Positions 54,195 to 62,000 of a stretch of DNA of 64,000 bases are shown piece by piece. Below the pieces are notes generated by a model, which worked only from the letters and a program-made list of their open reading frames with translations, did not search any database and was not told the DNA's origin. Position numbers and translations under genes: made by a program. Numbering within the stretch: the first letter of the stretch is position 1; each line of letters opens with the position of its first letter. The DNA comes from Chryseobacterium phosphatilyticum (GTDB lineage Bacteria; Bacteroidota; Bacteroidia; Flavobacteriales; Weeksellaceae), in assembly GCF_002899825.2 (NCBI RefSeq), contig NZ_PPED02000003.1, forward strand, positions 781,542 through 845,541, written 5' to 3'.

Positions 54195-54950
54195 TTATTT
54201 TCCTTTCAACACTGATAATAGTACAAATCGGTCGTTTTTATTTTTTGATAATTCTTTGGGAGCCACTCCCGAAAACTTTTTTACTTCCTTAATGAAATGA
54301 TTTTGATCGGTATAATTAAGTTCTGGAAAGAGCTTGCCTTGGGCAATATGTTCCAATGATGCTCTGAAACGTAAAATGGTACAGTACGCTTTCAAAGACA
54401 ATCCAAGCTGTTTGGAAAAATAACGGTTGATCTGGCGGGTGCTCCAGCCCACCTGTTCTGAGAGTTCCTGAACGCTCATTTCACCTTTTGATAAATACAT
54501 CAACTCAAAAAGCCTGAGCTTTCTTTCATCAGTTTTCACCGGCAATAATTCTTTAATTTTTTCTGTTGCTTTTTTAGAACAAAGTTCAAAATTATGAATA
54601 TCATTTGCTGTAAAGTCCCAGAAATTGTGAGAAAGTTCCTTTCCGGTGTTTAATAAATCAGCAATGGAAGTTTGCAAAATATATTCAACGGCGATAGGTT
54701 TAAAACTAATGATAAAAGCTGTCGTTTTTGGGGGAATTTGTCTTTGTTCAGGATAGGTTTCCAATCCTAAAAGTGTAATATGAAAAGGTTCATTGGGAGA
54801 TTGAGACAAAAACAAATCAATTCTTCCATCGGGGATTACAACGACTTCTTTGGGTTCATTTGAAGCATTATGAAAAGTGCCCAGATTTTCTACAAAATCA
54901 GCAATAGTATGGTCAGGTTTGATAAAGTTGTATTGAAAGTCATTATCCAT
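54195..54950 (-). CDS. AraC-family regulator
   Basis: A 251-residue regulator with an N-terminal domain of the DUF6597/AraC-sensor kind (EVVVIPDGRIDLFLS, PPKTTAFIISFKP) and a C-terminal AraC HTH (QELSEQVGWSTRQINRYFSKQLGLS). Start set at ATG 54950; the frame could extend three codons to a TTG. It lies 26 bp upstream of the TetX-like monooxygenase gene on the same strand and is its probable regulator. Confidence 0.87.
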   Translation of the reverse strand: MDNDFQYNFIKPDHTIADFVENLGTFHNASNEPKEVVVIPDGRIDLFLSQSPNEPFHITLLGLETYPEQRQIPPKTTAFIISFKPIAVEYILQTSIADLLNTGKELSHNFWDFTANDIHNFELCSKKATEKIKELLPVKTDERKLRLFELMYLSKGEMSVQELSEQVGWSTRQINRYFSKQLGLSLKAYCTILRFRASLEHIAQGKLFPELNYTDQNHFIKEVKKFSGVAPKELSKNKNDRFVLLSVLKGK

Positions 54951-55029
54951 AACTAGCAAATTGTAGGAATTATTTCAGTTAATGAAGATACGAAAAAAGA
55001 AAAGGTATAGAGTAAAGCAATATTTTAGT

Positions 55030-55075
55030 ACAGAAAATTTCGCACACATGAGCAGATTTCCTTGTCAGGATCTGT
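55030..55075. repeat. Degenerate intergenic repeat, related to 8196-8256
   Basis: TTTCGCACACATGAGCAGAT and GGATCTGTGTAATTTGC are decayed forms of words in the 8196-8256 repeat. They lie in the 406-bp gap 54951-55356, which has no gene. Confidence 0.35.
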
Positions 55076-55179
55076 GTAATTTGCAATATTTTTGTAAAGT
55101 TAAATAATATGAGTATTTCCGCCGTATGCATCAGGAATTCGTGTATTCTTGGTCATAATAACCTCGTTCAAATTCCATT

Positions 55180-55220
55180 TATTCAGATTTGCACAATCTG
55201 TAAAATTTGCGAGGAGAATG
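55180..55220. repeat. Degenerate intergenic repeat, second copy in the gap
   Basis: CAGATTTGCACAATCTGTAA followed by AATTTGCGAGG, again the same word family. A 63-codon minus-strand frame runs over this copy and is regarded as a repeat-derived shadow. Confidence 0.35.
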
Positions 55221-55277
55221 AACTGGAATGCGATTAGTTTCCAGCCTTTTTCACGAAAACAGGTAGCCATTCCGTTA

Positions 55278-55305
55278 TTGATCCGCAGCAAAGTCTCTAT
55301 ATTTG
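55278..55305 (+). promoter_or_regulatory. Promoter of the methyltransferase gene
   Basis: TTG (55278-55280), a 17-nt spacer and TATATTTG (55298-55305). The implied start near 55312 excludes the upstream TTG start at 55303 and fits a start at ATG 55342 or 55357. Confidence 0.7.
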
Positions 55306-55356
55306 AATATTATAAAACGTTATAGGTGTTTTATAATGTTAATGAAAAAGAATACT

Positions 55357-56151
55357 ATGCAAGAACAAAAAATTGATTTTCTACATCACAATGAATCTGC
55401 CTGGAACCAACAGGCTCTGGAACAAAACGAATGGTCTCAACCGGTAAGCACAGAACTTATCAACGAGGCAAAAGAAGGGAAGTGGGACGTACACCTTACT
55501 CCTGAACCTTTGAATAAAGAATGGCTGGGAGATGTGAAAGGAAAGAAAATACTTTGCCTGGCTTCAGCTGGCGGACAGCAAGCTCCGGTATTGGCGGCAG
55601 CAGGAGCTTCTGTAGTTGTTTATGATATTTCAGAAGAACAGTTGAAGCAGGATCAAAGAGTTGCAGAACGTGACAGCCTTGCTTTAGAGACTATACAAGG
55701 GGATATGAGAGATTTGAGTGTCTTTGAAGATGAATCTTTTGACATCGTTTTTCACCCGATTTCCAACCATTATGTAGAAGATGTGAATCCTGTATGGAAG
55801 GAAGCCTACAGAGTTTTAAAGAAAGGAGGAACGTTATTAGCCAGCTTCTTCAATCCGGTTGTTTTTGTAGCAGACCGTAATCCACAGGATATCGCAGATG
55901 GGATTATCAGACCCAAATATACTTTGCCTTATGCAGATATCAGAGACCTGAATAAGGAACAGATTGCGAGAAAAATGGAGAATCAGGAAGCGCTGGTTTT
56001 TGGACATACGCTCTCTGATCTGATTGGCGGTCAAATGAAAGCGGGTTTTGTGATTGCAGATTTTACAGAAGAAATGCAGCCTCATCCAAGGTTTTTAATT
56101 GATAAATACCTCCCGACTTTTCTGGCAACCAAAGCCGTAAAATTGAAATAA
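55357..56151 (+). CDS. Class I SAM-dependent methyltransferase
   Basis: A 264-residue cytoplasmic enzyme. Motif I is CLASAGGQQAPVLAAAG, the acidic loop VVVYDISEEQ, then GDMRDLSVFEDESFDIVFHP and VLKKGGTLLASFFNP, the usual order of Methyltransf_11/25. Start chosen at ATG 55357 (MQEQKIDFLHHNE); ATG 55342 is equally compatible with the promoter. It stands alone. Methyl acceptor unknown. Confidence 0.85.
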   Translation: MQEQKIDFLHHNESAWNQQALEQNEWSQPVSTELINEAKEGKWDVHLTPEPLNKEWLGDVKGKKILCLASAGGQQAPVLAAAGASVVVYDISEEQLKQDQRVAERDSLALETIQGDMRDLSVFEDESFDIVFHPISNHYVEDVNPVWKEAYRVLKKGGTLLASFFNPVVFVADRNPQDIADGIIRPKYTLPYADIRDLNKEQIARKMENQEALVFGHTLSDLIGGQMKAGFVIADFTEEMQPHPRFLIDKYLPTFLATKAVKLK

Positions 56152-56202
56152 AGGCTTTTAATAATCTCCAATTTACCTACATATTACAACCATAGGAAGC
56201 GT

Positions 56203-56252
56203 AATTCTCCTCCTCCGGAAGGGGGGCAAATCTTTTATTTGACGGGGGTATT
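56203..56252. repeat. Short intergenic repeat-like element
   Basis: An unusual G/C-rich patch in AT-rich DNA: TCTCCTCCTCCGGAAGGGGG then CAAATCTTTTATTTGACGGG. It resembles a short repeat I associate with intergenic regions of Chryseobacterium-type genomes, but this is from memory and unverified. Confidence 0.35.
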
Positions 56253-56303
56253 CCCGCAAAAATAACTTTTATAACCTAATCCCCATGCTTAAAGTATTAT
56301 TTT

Positions 56304-56311
56304 TATCTTTG
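56304..56311 (+). promoter_or_regulatory. Candidate -7 box of the Crp/Fnr gene
   Basis: TATCTTTG lies 34 bp upstream of the ATG at 56345. No TTG is at the -33 position, so this is a partial match. Confidence 0.4.
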
Positions 56312-56344
56312 GCCACAGAGACCTAGTATTAAGGCTTTATTTAC

Positions 56345-56926
56345 ATGGATAAATCATCAATCAACAATTATTTTCACTCTTTATTTACCATTAAAGATGA
56401 GGTGGTGGAAAAGATTACAAAAACGTTCACTTCTTTTGAGTTGAAAGCAAATGATGTTTTACTGGATCAAAATGTCATCAGTACAAAGACCTATTTTCTG
56501 GAGAAGGGATATGTTCGTTCCTATATTTTGAATGAAGATAATGAGGAAATTACCACCAATATTTATTCAGCACCCTGTTTTGTGAATGATTTTCTGTCAT
56601 TTTTCAGACAGCAGCCAACGAAGGAAATATATCAGACCGTAACGGATTGTGTGTTTTGGGAAACAGGTTTGGAAAATGTACAGGATAATTTTCATAATAT
56701 CCCTGAATTCAGAGAGTTCAGCAGGCTTTTGTTTGTTTTGAATTATTACAATATTCATGACAGGCTCATTGAAATGGCGAGTCAAAAAGCCTCGACGAGG
56801 TATTTTAACCTCATGAAAAAAGATCCCGATATCTTTCAGCACGTCCCGTTAAAAGTGATTGCATCTTATCTCGGAATAAAAGACAGCTCATTGAGCCGTA
56901 TCAGAAGGGATGTTCGTAAAGCATGA
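56345..56926 (+). CDS. Crp/Fnr-family transcriptional regulator
   Basis: A 193-residue regulator. The cyclic-nucleotide-like beta-roll (LLDQNVISTKTYFLEKGYVRSY) and the C-terminal HTH (VPLKVIASYLGIKDSSLSRIRRDV) are visible. There is no Fnr-type Cys cluster; the cAMP-binding Arg is not evident, so the effector is unknown. It is followed by an inverted-repeat element and then by a reductase gene that it may or may not control. Confidence 0.88.
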   Translation: MDKSSINNYFHSLFTIKDEVVEKITKTFTSFELKANDVLLDQNVISTKTYFLEKGYVRSYILNEDNEEITTNIYSAPCFVNDFLSFFRQQPTKEIYQTVTDCVFWETGLENVQDNFHNIPEFREFSRLLFVLNYYNIHDRLIEMASQKASTRYFNLMKKDPDIFQHVPLKVIASYLGIKDSSLSRIRRDVRKA

Positions 56927-56933
56927 TATGTTA

Positions 56934-57078
56934 GGAAGCTGGAAGAGGAGAGCTGGAAGTTACTATTAAACAAAGGATTCATAGATGTTTTTTATGGAAT
57001 AGTAAGATAATTAGTAAAAGCTGCTTTCAGGTTGTTTTTTAAACCATAAGAACTTGCAGCCTCCAGCCTCGAGCTTCC
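56934..57078. repeat. MITE-like inverted-repeat element
   Basis: Two 28-nt arms, 56934-56961 (starting GGAAGCTGGAAG) and 57051-57078 (ending GAGCTTCC), are inverted copies with 20 of 28 matches. They enclose about 89 bp with no gene. It starts only 7 bp after the Crp/Fnr stop codon. Repeats of the GGAAGCTGG / CCAGCTTCC kind are, from memory, frequent in flavobacterial intergenic DNA. Confidence 0.5.
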
Positions 57079-57158
57079 AACTTAAAAAATAACATTTCTT
57101 TTCATTTGTCAAGTGATAGATTCGATTTTGTCACTGATCTTTGCTAAAAAATAATTTC

Positions 57159-58094
57159 ATGAATAAAAAACATATTGTAGTTGTTGGACTGGGAGGAGTA
57201 GGTGGCTATTTTGGTTTTAAAATCAATCAAACCAATGAAACTTCGGAGAAATATAAAGTCTCTTTTGTGGCAAGGGGAGAAACATATGATAAAGTGAAAG
57301 AGAACGGGCTGGTTTTGCTATCGCCCGAACATTCCAATATCCGGACATATCCTGATGCTATTGAAGGAAAGGTCAGTGGAATCAAAAATCCTGATCTGGT
57401 TTTGATCGCAGTTAAAGAGTATGATCTTGAAAATGTTTGCAGAGAACTATTGCCTGTGATTCATCAGAATACCCTATTGCTTCCAATGATGAACGGAGCT
57501 GATATTTATGAAAGAATAAAAAAGATTATACCTGATCATATTGTATTGCCAACCTGCATTTATGTCGCTTCCCATATTAAAGAAAGAGGTACGGTAGAAC
57601 ATAAAGGAAAAGCTGGAAAAATGATTGTCGGAAGAGATCCTGAATATTTTTCATCTGATATACAGTGGATTACGGATTTACTGGAAGAAAGTAAGATCGA
57701 TTTTGATTTTAAAGACAATGCACTAACGGACATCTGGACCAAATTTTTCTTTATTGCCAGTTTTGGATTGGTAACAGCGAAGCATAACTCATCAATAGGT
57801 ATTGTTTGTAGCGATGCTGAACAGAAAAATGAAGCCACCGAAATTATGAAGGAAATGAAACAGATTACGGATCAGAAAGGCATCGGACTTCCGGAAGATA
57901 TTATCGAAAAAACATTTAAAAAAGCTTCTACATTTCCTTTTGAAACTCCAACTTCTTTACAGCTGGATGTTCATTCCGGGAAAAAAGAGAATGAGTTGGA
58001 ATTGTTTGCCGGAGCAATCCTCCAATATGGAAAAGAATTAAATATTGAAACTCCTTTTACTCAAAAAATTTACCATGAGATTAAAGGAAAATAA
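57159..58094 (+). CDS. Ketopantoate-reductase-like protein (2-dehydropantoate 2-reductase family)
   Basis: A 311-residue protein. The N-terminal Rossmann motif VVGLGGVGGYFG, the PDLVLIAVKEYDLE block and the late LDVHSGKKENELELFAG block match the ApbA/PanE family. The C-terminal Lys/Asn/Glu catalytic set is plausible in ALTDIWTKFFF. Start set at ATG 57159; the frame could begin with a TTG at 57141. It would reduce 2-dehydropantoate in pantothenate synthesis, or a similar 2-keto acid; no other pan gene is nearby, so the natural substrate is open. A GC-rich hairpin follows 36 bp after the stop. Confidence 0.88.
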   Translation: MNKKHIVVVGLGGVGGYFGFKINQTNETSEKYKVSFVARGETYDKVKENGLVLLSPEHSNIRTYPDAIEGKVSGIKNPDLVLIAVKEYDLENVCRELLPVIHQNTLLLPMMNGADIYERIKKIIPDHIVLPTCIYVASHIKERGTVEHKGKAGKMIVGRDPEYFSSDIQWITDLLEESKIDFDFKDNALTDIWTKFFFIASFGLVTAKHNSSIGIVCSDAEQKNEATEIMKEMKQITDQKGIGLPEDIIEKTFKKASTFPFETPTSLQLDVHSGKKENELELFAGAILQYGKELNIETPFTQKIYHEIKGK

Positions 58095-58130
58095 GTGTTG
58101 GCTCAAACCAGATGGATTAACATATGAAAA

Positions 58131-58149
58131 GGCGGGTTTAACCCGCCTC
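58131..58149. terminator. GC-rich terminator hairpin
   Basis: AGGCGGGTTTAACCCGCCT, a perfect 9-bp stem with a 1-nt centre, lies between the reductase gene (plus) and the converging 4Fe-4S ferredoxin gene (minus). It lacks a T-run on the plus side; on the minus strand TTTTCATATG follows. Confidence 0.65.
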
Positions 58150-58222
58150 TATTGATTTGATGTAAGAAATTTAAATATAAAATAAAGCATTCACTTTTTT
58201 AGAATTGTTATTTTTAATTGTT

Positions 58223-58570
58223 TTATGCATGCAGAAACTTTTGCCTGCTCAATAATACCTCTTCACTTTCACGATGATCCGGATCATCAATACAACAATC
58301 TACAGGGCAGACTGCCTTGCACTGAGGTTCTTCATGAAACCCCTTACATTCTGTACATTTTCCGGATACAATATAATAAACTTCATCCGAATAAGCTTCC
58401 TGATAAGCTCCTGCATCGGCTTCTGTTCCATCCGGAAAAGTTACTTTTCCTGAAAGTTTTGTTTTATCCTGCCAACGCCAGTCGATAGCACCTTCGTAAA
58501 TGGCTGAATTGGGACATTCCGGTTCACAGGCCCCACAGTTGATGCAATCATCAGTTATTTTAATGGCCAT
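58223..58570 (-). CDS. 4Fe-4S dicluster ferredoxin
   Basis: A 115-residue ferredoxin. The first cluster motif is C9-x2-C12-x2-C15-x3-C19 (CINCGACEPECP). The second is C72-x2-C75-x8-C84-x3-C88 (with CKAVCP), a spaced form seen in the FdxA/YfhL group. A loop of about 50 residues between them includes VTFPDGTEADAG. It is the sixth gene of the redox cluster on the minus strand, but a terminator-like hairpin separates it from the 2Fe-2S gene, and no consensus promoter is visible in the gap, so partial read-through is likely. Confidence 0.93.
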   Translation of the reverse strand: MAIKITDDCINCGACEPECPNSAIYEGAIDWRWQDKTKLSGKVTFPDGTEADAGAYQEAYSDEVYYIVSGKCTECKGFHEEPQCKAVCPVDCCIDDPDHRESEEVLLSRQKFLHA

Positions 58571-58595
58571 ATTGTTTTGGTTTTTTAAGGGTTTG

Positions 58596-58631
58596 AAAAA
58601 GGGATTTCCTCAACATGGTTTCGGAAATCCC
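58596..58631 (-). terminator. Minus-strand terminator/attenuator between the two ferredoxin genes
   Basis: On the minus strand the stem GGGATTTCC / GGAAATCCC (58631-58623 and 58609-58601) is followed by TTTTTC. It lies between the 2Fe-2S ferredoxin stop (58701) and the 4Fe-4S ferredoxin start (58570). Confidence 0.65.
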
Positions 58632-58700
58632 TGCTAAACTTAATTAAAGCAGTTCAACAATTTATACATCATAAACTGTGCAAACTTTATTTTGAATCTG

Positions 58701-59024
58701 TTAATCGGTTGCAATTTCTACGGCAAGCCCGTCCATTTGTTCTGTCAGATGGATCTGACAAGCCAACCTGCTGGTTGGTTGTGTGTTAAAAAGTTCCGAG
58801 AGAAGAGCATCTTCTACATCACTTTTTTCCGGTAAAGCAATGGCTTTACTTAGGATAAAACAATGACAGGTTGCACACATGGCCATTCCTCCGCACATCG
58901 CTTCCATTGGGAGCTCATAGGCCTTACAGATATCTTTAAGACTGAGACCCATACCGAGCGGACAGATCAAAGTGTGAGTAATTCCTCTTTGATCTGTTAC
59001 CCTAATCGTAATTTCTTCTTTCAT
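58701..59024 (-). CDS. 2Fe-2S ferredoxin (adrenodoxin type)
   Basis: A 107-residue ferredoxin with cluster ligands C44-x5-C50-x2-C53-x35-C89 (MCGGMAMCATCHC and RLACQI). The early VTDQRGITHTLICPLGMGLSL block fits the adrenodoxin/Fdx branch that serves monooxygenases and Fe-S assembly. It is 3 bp behind the ferredoxin reductase gene and is its likely electron acceptor. Confidence 0.93.
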   Translation of the reverse strand: MKEEITIRVTDQRGITHTLICPLGMGLSLKDICKAYELPMEAMCGGMAMCATCHCFILSKAIALPEKSDVEDALLSELFNTQPTSRLACQIHLTEQMDGLAVEIATD

Positions 59025-59027
59025 ACA

Positions 59028-60080
59028 TTAGTCAATCGTTGCTACTACCTGTTTTTCTGCCTGCTTTTTAGTGCCGTCAAAACCTTCTATACCACTTACT
59101 GTTGTATATTTTAACACAAACTTCTTATTAGGATTAAGCCGTTGATAAATACTTTGACAGGCAATAGCCGCTTCATGAAATCCACATAAGATCAACTTCA
59201 TTTTGTAAGGATAAGTGTTGATATCTCCCACGGCATAGACTCCCGGAATATTGGTTTGGAAATCGGTACTGTTATCAACTTTTATGGCATTTTTTTCCAT
59301 TTCCAGCCCCCATTCGGCAAGAGGCCCGAGTTTAGGAACCAGCCCGAATAAAGGAATAAAATAATCGGTTTCCAGAGTTTGAAGAGTTCCCTCTTTTTCC
59401 ACTACAATTGTATTCAAATGGTCGTTACCTTCAACAGCAATAACTTCGGCAGGAGTAATCAGATTGATTTTTCCTTCCTGCTTTAACTTTTTTACCTTTT
59501 CCACAGAGTCCAGTGCCCCTCTGAATTCATTTCTTCGGTGAATCAAAGTAAGAGAAGACGCAATTTCCGAAAGATGTATTGTCCAATCCAGGGCAGAATC
59601 TCCACCACCGGCTATGACAATATGTTTTCCGGCATAATCTTCAGGACGTTTAACGAAATAATTAACTCCACGATCCTCAAAATGAGTAATATTTTCAATA
59701 GGTGGTTTTTTCGGTTCAAAACTTCCGAGACCTCCGGCAATAATCACGGCTTTAGCTCTGTGTCTGGTTCCTTTATCTGTAATAACTTCAAAGAGATTTT
59801 CTTCCAGTTTAAGAAGATGTACAGCCGTTTCATTAAAGGTAAAACCTGGCTCAAACTGCTTGATCTGTTCGTAAAGATTATCAATAAGTTCTCCGGCAAG
59901 AACACTCGGAAATCCGGGAATGTCAAAAATGGGCTTCTTCGGATATAATTCTGATAACTGGCCTCCCATCTGTGGTAATGCGTCGATAATATGACAATGC
60001 ATTTTAAGAAGGCCGGCTTCAAATACCGTAAACAACCCTGCCGGGCCGGCACCAATGATCAGTATATCTGTTTCTATCAT
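59028..60080 (-). CDS. Ferredoxin-NAD(P)H reductase, thioredoxin-reductase-like type
   Basis: A 350-residue flavoprotein. Two dinucleotide motifs are present: GAGPAG (10-15) for FAD and AGGGDSALDW near 157 for NAD(P). The block GVYAVGDINTYP marks the C-terminal FAD contact. The redox CxxC of thioredoxin reductase is missing, which is the hallmark of the ferredoxin-NADP reductase branch (Bacillus YumC type). With the two ferredoxins around it, it should pass electrons from NAD(P)H to ferredoxin in the cytoplasm. It follows the FMN-reductase gene by 15 bp. Confidence 0.92.
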   Translation of the reverse strand: MIETDILIIGAGPAGLFTVFEAGLLKMHCHIIDALPQMGGQLSELYPKKPIFDIPGFPSVLAGELIDNLYEQIKQFEPGFTFNETAVHLLKLEENLFEVITDKGTRHRAKAVIIAGGLGSFEPKKPPIENITHFEDRGVNYFVKRPEDYAGKHIVIAGGGDSALDWTIHLSEIASSLTLIHRRNEFRGALDSVEKVKKLKQEGKINLITPAEVIAVEGNDHLNTIVVEKEGTLQTLETDYFIPLFGLVPKLGPLAEWGLEMEKNAIKVDNSTDFQTNIPGVYAVGDINTYPYKMKLILCGFHEAAIACQSIYQRLNPNKKFVLKYTTVSGIEGFDGTKKQAEKQVVATID

Positions 60081-60095
60081 GTTATGATTGATTTA

Positions 60096-60650
60096 TTATA
60101 GTTTTTCAATTTTTTTCGTCGTTGCTATGCTGATCAGTTTGTCAAACTTGCCAGAATAGAGTTCTGAAATTTGTGTGGGATTACCGTTGTCAAACAATGA
60201 GGATCTGACAATAGGTACACTAAAGGGAAGTGGCCATGCGCGCAATGATTTGGCAATGGCGTCCATCGCATTGATTCCCTGCATGGCCTGCAACCCATCA
60301 GCCCAGCATACTAATCCCACCGTTTTGTCTGTAAGATAAGGTTCATATCTGTTTGCTGTGACTTCAAGCCAGTCCAGGCAGTTTTTCATTACCCCCGGAA
60401 TACTTCCGTGATAGAGCGGAGCCAGCCAGATATGCAGATCAGCTTCTGTAAACATCTGGGCCATACGCTCTACGGCTAAAGGTGTTTTGGTAAGACTCAC
60501 GTCAAATAAGGGAATGCCTGAGTCAGCAAGATTAAAAATATCCGTGTAAATACCTGACGCTGTAAGACGATCTGCAAAATAGCGGGAAATAAATCCGGAA
60601 GTTGACTCAGCTCTTCTTTCCAGTGATCCGTTGAATAGGATTGCTTTCAT
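60096..60650 (-). CDS. NAD(P)H-dependent FMN reductase
   Basis: A 184-residue flavodoxin-fold protein. The FMN phosphate loop is ILFNGSLERRAES and the second FMN-binding block is PLYHGSIPGVMKNCLDWLE. It should reduce FMN or a quinone with NAD(P)H in the cytoplasm. It lies 4 bp behind the DUF2480 gene and 15 bp before the ferredoxin reductase gene in the superoxide dismutase operon. Confidence 0.9.
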   Translation of the reverse strand: MKAILFNGSLERRAESTSGFISRYFADRLTASGIYTDIFNLADSGIPLFDVSLTKTPLAVERMAQMFTEADLHIWLAPLYHGSIPGVMKNCLDWLEVTANRYEPYLTDKTVGLVCWADGLQAMQGINAMDAIAKSLRAWPLPFSVPIVRSSLFDNGNPTQISELYSGKFDKLISIATTKKIEKL

Positions 60651-60654
60651 TTTG

Positions 60655-61155
60655 TTATTGTTTGAAAATTACTTTTGGCAGGCCTATTTCGCCATACATC
60701 AGACTTTTAACCAAAGGTTTCAGCAGCCCTGCCGCTAACAGATATAATGAAGGGTCGTGGCTTGCCTGGGCCCTTACCACTACTTTCTGGTCTTTATAGG
60801 CTTTCAGATCAGCATAGGTAAGACGGCGTTTCCAAAGGTCAAGCAGAACAGTTTCAGCATTGTTTAAGTCAACATGAATAGCATAAGGTGATAGTTTTTC
60901 CATGAGTAACATATAAGCCCATGGCGGAATAATAGCATCGGTTGAGCAAATAATTCCTACGGCTTTATCTTTGTACACGGAAAAATCCACCGCAGCAATA
61001 GATTCTTTAAATTCCTTCTCCTTGACAATCATTCCCATAAAGAGATGTTCCTTGATATCCAGTTCTACAATTTCTGTGGTAGGTTTATAATCCAGAAGAT
61101 CAAGTGCGATAATGCCCGAAGCTTTTGCCTTATTAATGAAAGTTCCCTGATTCAT
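60655..61155 (-). CDS. DUF2480 family protein
   Basis: A 166-residue soluble protein recognised as DUF2480, a family found mainly in Bacteroidota. Visible blocks are IIALDLLDYKPTTEIVELDIKEHLFMG near 14-40 and GIICSTDAIIPPWAYMLLMEKL near 67-88. The function is unknown. DUF2480 genes in this operon lie between SOD and FMN reductase genes, so a redox or metal-related role is a fair inference. Confidence 0.82.
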   Translation of the reverse strand: MNQGTFINKAKASGIIALDLLDYKPTTEIVELDIKEHLFMGMIVKEKEFKESIAAVDFSVYKDKAVGIICSTDAIIPPWAYMLLMEKLSPYAIHVDLNNAETVLLDLWKRRLTYADLKAYKDQKVVVRAQASHDPSLYLLAAGLLKPLVKSLMYGEIGLPKVIFKQ

Positions 61156-61179
61156 AACGGTTTTTTATAGTAAAAGGAT

Positions 61180-61806
61180 TTATCTGATTTTTGAAAGGGC
61201 TTCTTCATATTTTCTTTCCACTGCAGACCAGTCAAGAACAGACCAGAACGAGTCTAAGTAATCAGCTCTCTTATTCTGGTAGGCGAGATAGTAAGCATGT
61301 TCCCATACATCGATTCCAAGTATAGGAAAACCTCTGTTCATCGTAAGAACATCCATCATCGGATTATCCTGATTAGGAGTAGAACTTACGGCAAGAGAGC
61401 CGTTGAATTTGACAAACAGCCAAACCCATCCTGAGCCAAACTGCCCCAATCCTGCTTTTTTCATTTCCGCTTTAAGATTTTCAAGGCTGCCAAAAGTAGT
61501 GTTGATCGCTTCATTCAGCTGACCTTCCGGGTTCAGTTTAGGTTGTGGTGATAAAATTTCCCAAAATAATGAATGGTTGTAGTGGCCACCTCCGTTATTT
61601 CTTACCGCTGGACTGTATTCACTGATCCTTTGCAATAAGGAATCCAGATCGGGGTTAGTTTCATTGGTTTGCTCCAAAGCTGCATTTAAATTATCAACAT
61701 ACGCCTGATGATGACGTTGATGGTGAATGGTCATGGTATTTTGATCTATAAATGGTTCCAATGCATCATAGGCATACGCTAATTGAGGTAATGTAAATGG
61801 TTTCAT
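61180..61806 (-). CDS. sodA: Superoxide dismutase, Mn-type signature
   Basis: A 208-residue Fe/Mn SOD that converts superoxide to hydrogen peroxide and oxygen. Metal ligands are H28 (MTIHHQRHH), H78 (YNHSLFW), D166 and H170 (DVWEH). GGHYNHSLFW with TPNQDNP near 144-149 and the GSGWVW motif fit the Mn-preferring branch rather than the Fe branch. No signal peptide, so cytoplasmic. It is the first gene of the redox operon and faces a Cys-rich regulator across a shared promoter region. Confidence 0.95.
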   Translation of the reverse strand: MKPFTLPQLAYAYDALEPFIDQNTMTIHHQRHHQAYVDNLNAALEQTNETNPDLDSLLQRISEYSPAVRNNGGGHYNHSLFWEILSPQPKLNPEGQLNEAINTTFGSLENLKAEMKKAGLGQFGSGWVWLFVKFNGSLAVSSTPNQDNPMMDVLTMNRGFPILGIDVWEHAYYLAYQNKRADYLDSFWSVLDWSAVERKYEEALSKIR

Positions 61807-61834
61807 TCTATTTATTTTTTTGATTAATGTGTGA

Positions 61835-61864
61835 CAAAGGTAACAATATAATTGAATAAAACAA
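61835..61864 (-). promoter_or_regulatory. Promoter of the sodA redox operon
   Basis: On the minus strand a -7 box TACCTTTG (61835-61842) and a -33 TTG (61862-61864) are separated by 19 nt. The -33 element lies inside the left arm of the operator at 61856-61881. Confidence 0.72.
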
Positions 61865-61881
61865 CTTTTTGGTTGTTTTAT
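61856..61881. promoter_or_regulatory. Operator in the sodA/regulator gap
   Basis: An inverted repeat of ATAAAACAAC (61856-61865) and GTTGTTTTAT (61872-61881), with a 6-nt centre. A third copy of the half-site, ATAAAACAAC, is at 61977-61986, near the regulator's own start. A binding site for the divergent Cys-rich regulator is inferred. Confidence 0.72.
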
Positions 61882-61937
61882 GTGTTTTGTTAAATAGATT
61901 TTTAAATAATTGTAAATGAATGTTTTGTAAGTGTATT

Positions 61938-61986
61938 TTGAAGATTATAGAAAATGACTATATTTGTTGTTGGAAAATAAAACAAC
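61938..61986 (+). promoter_or_regulatory. Promoter of the SufR-like regulator plus operator half-site
   Basis: TTG (61938-61940), an 18-nt spacer and TATATTTG (61959-61966), with a predicted start near 61972. The half-site ATAAAACAAC (61977-61986) directly follows, 14 bp before the ATG at 62001. It would allow the regulator to block its own transcription. Confidence 0.65.
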
Positions 61987-62000
61987 TAAATTATTGTCAA

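Noticed and set aside
55100..55291. A 63-codon minus-strand frame
   Set aside because: Runs over degenerate repeats and a promoter; no domain.
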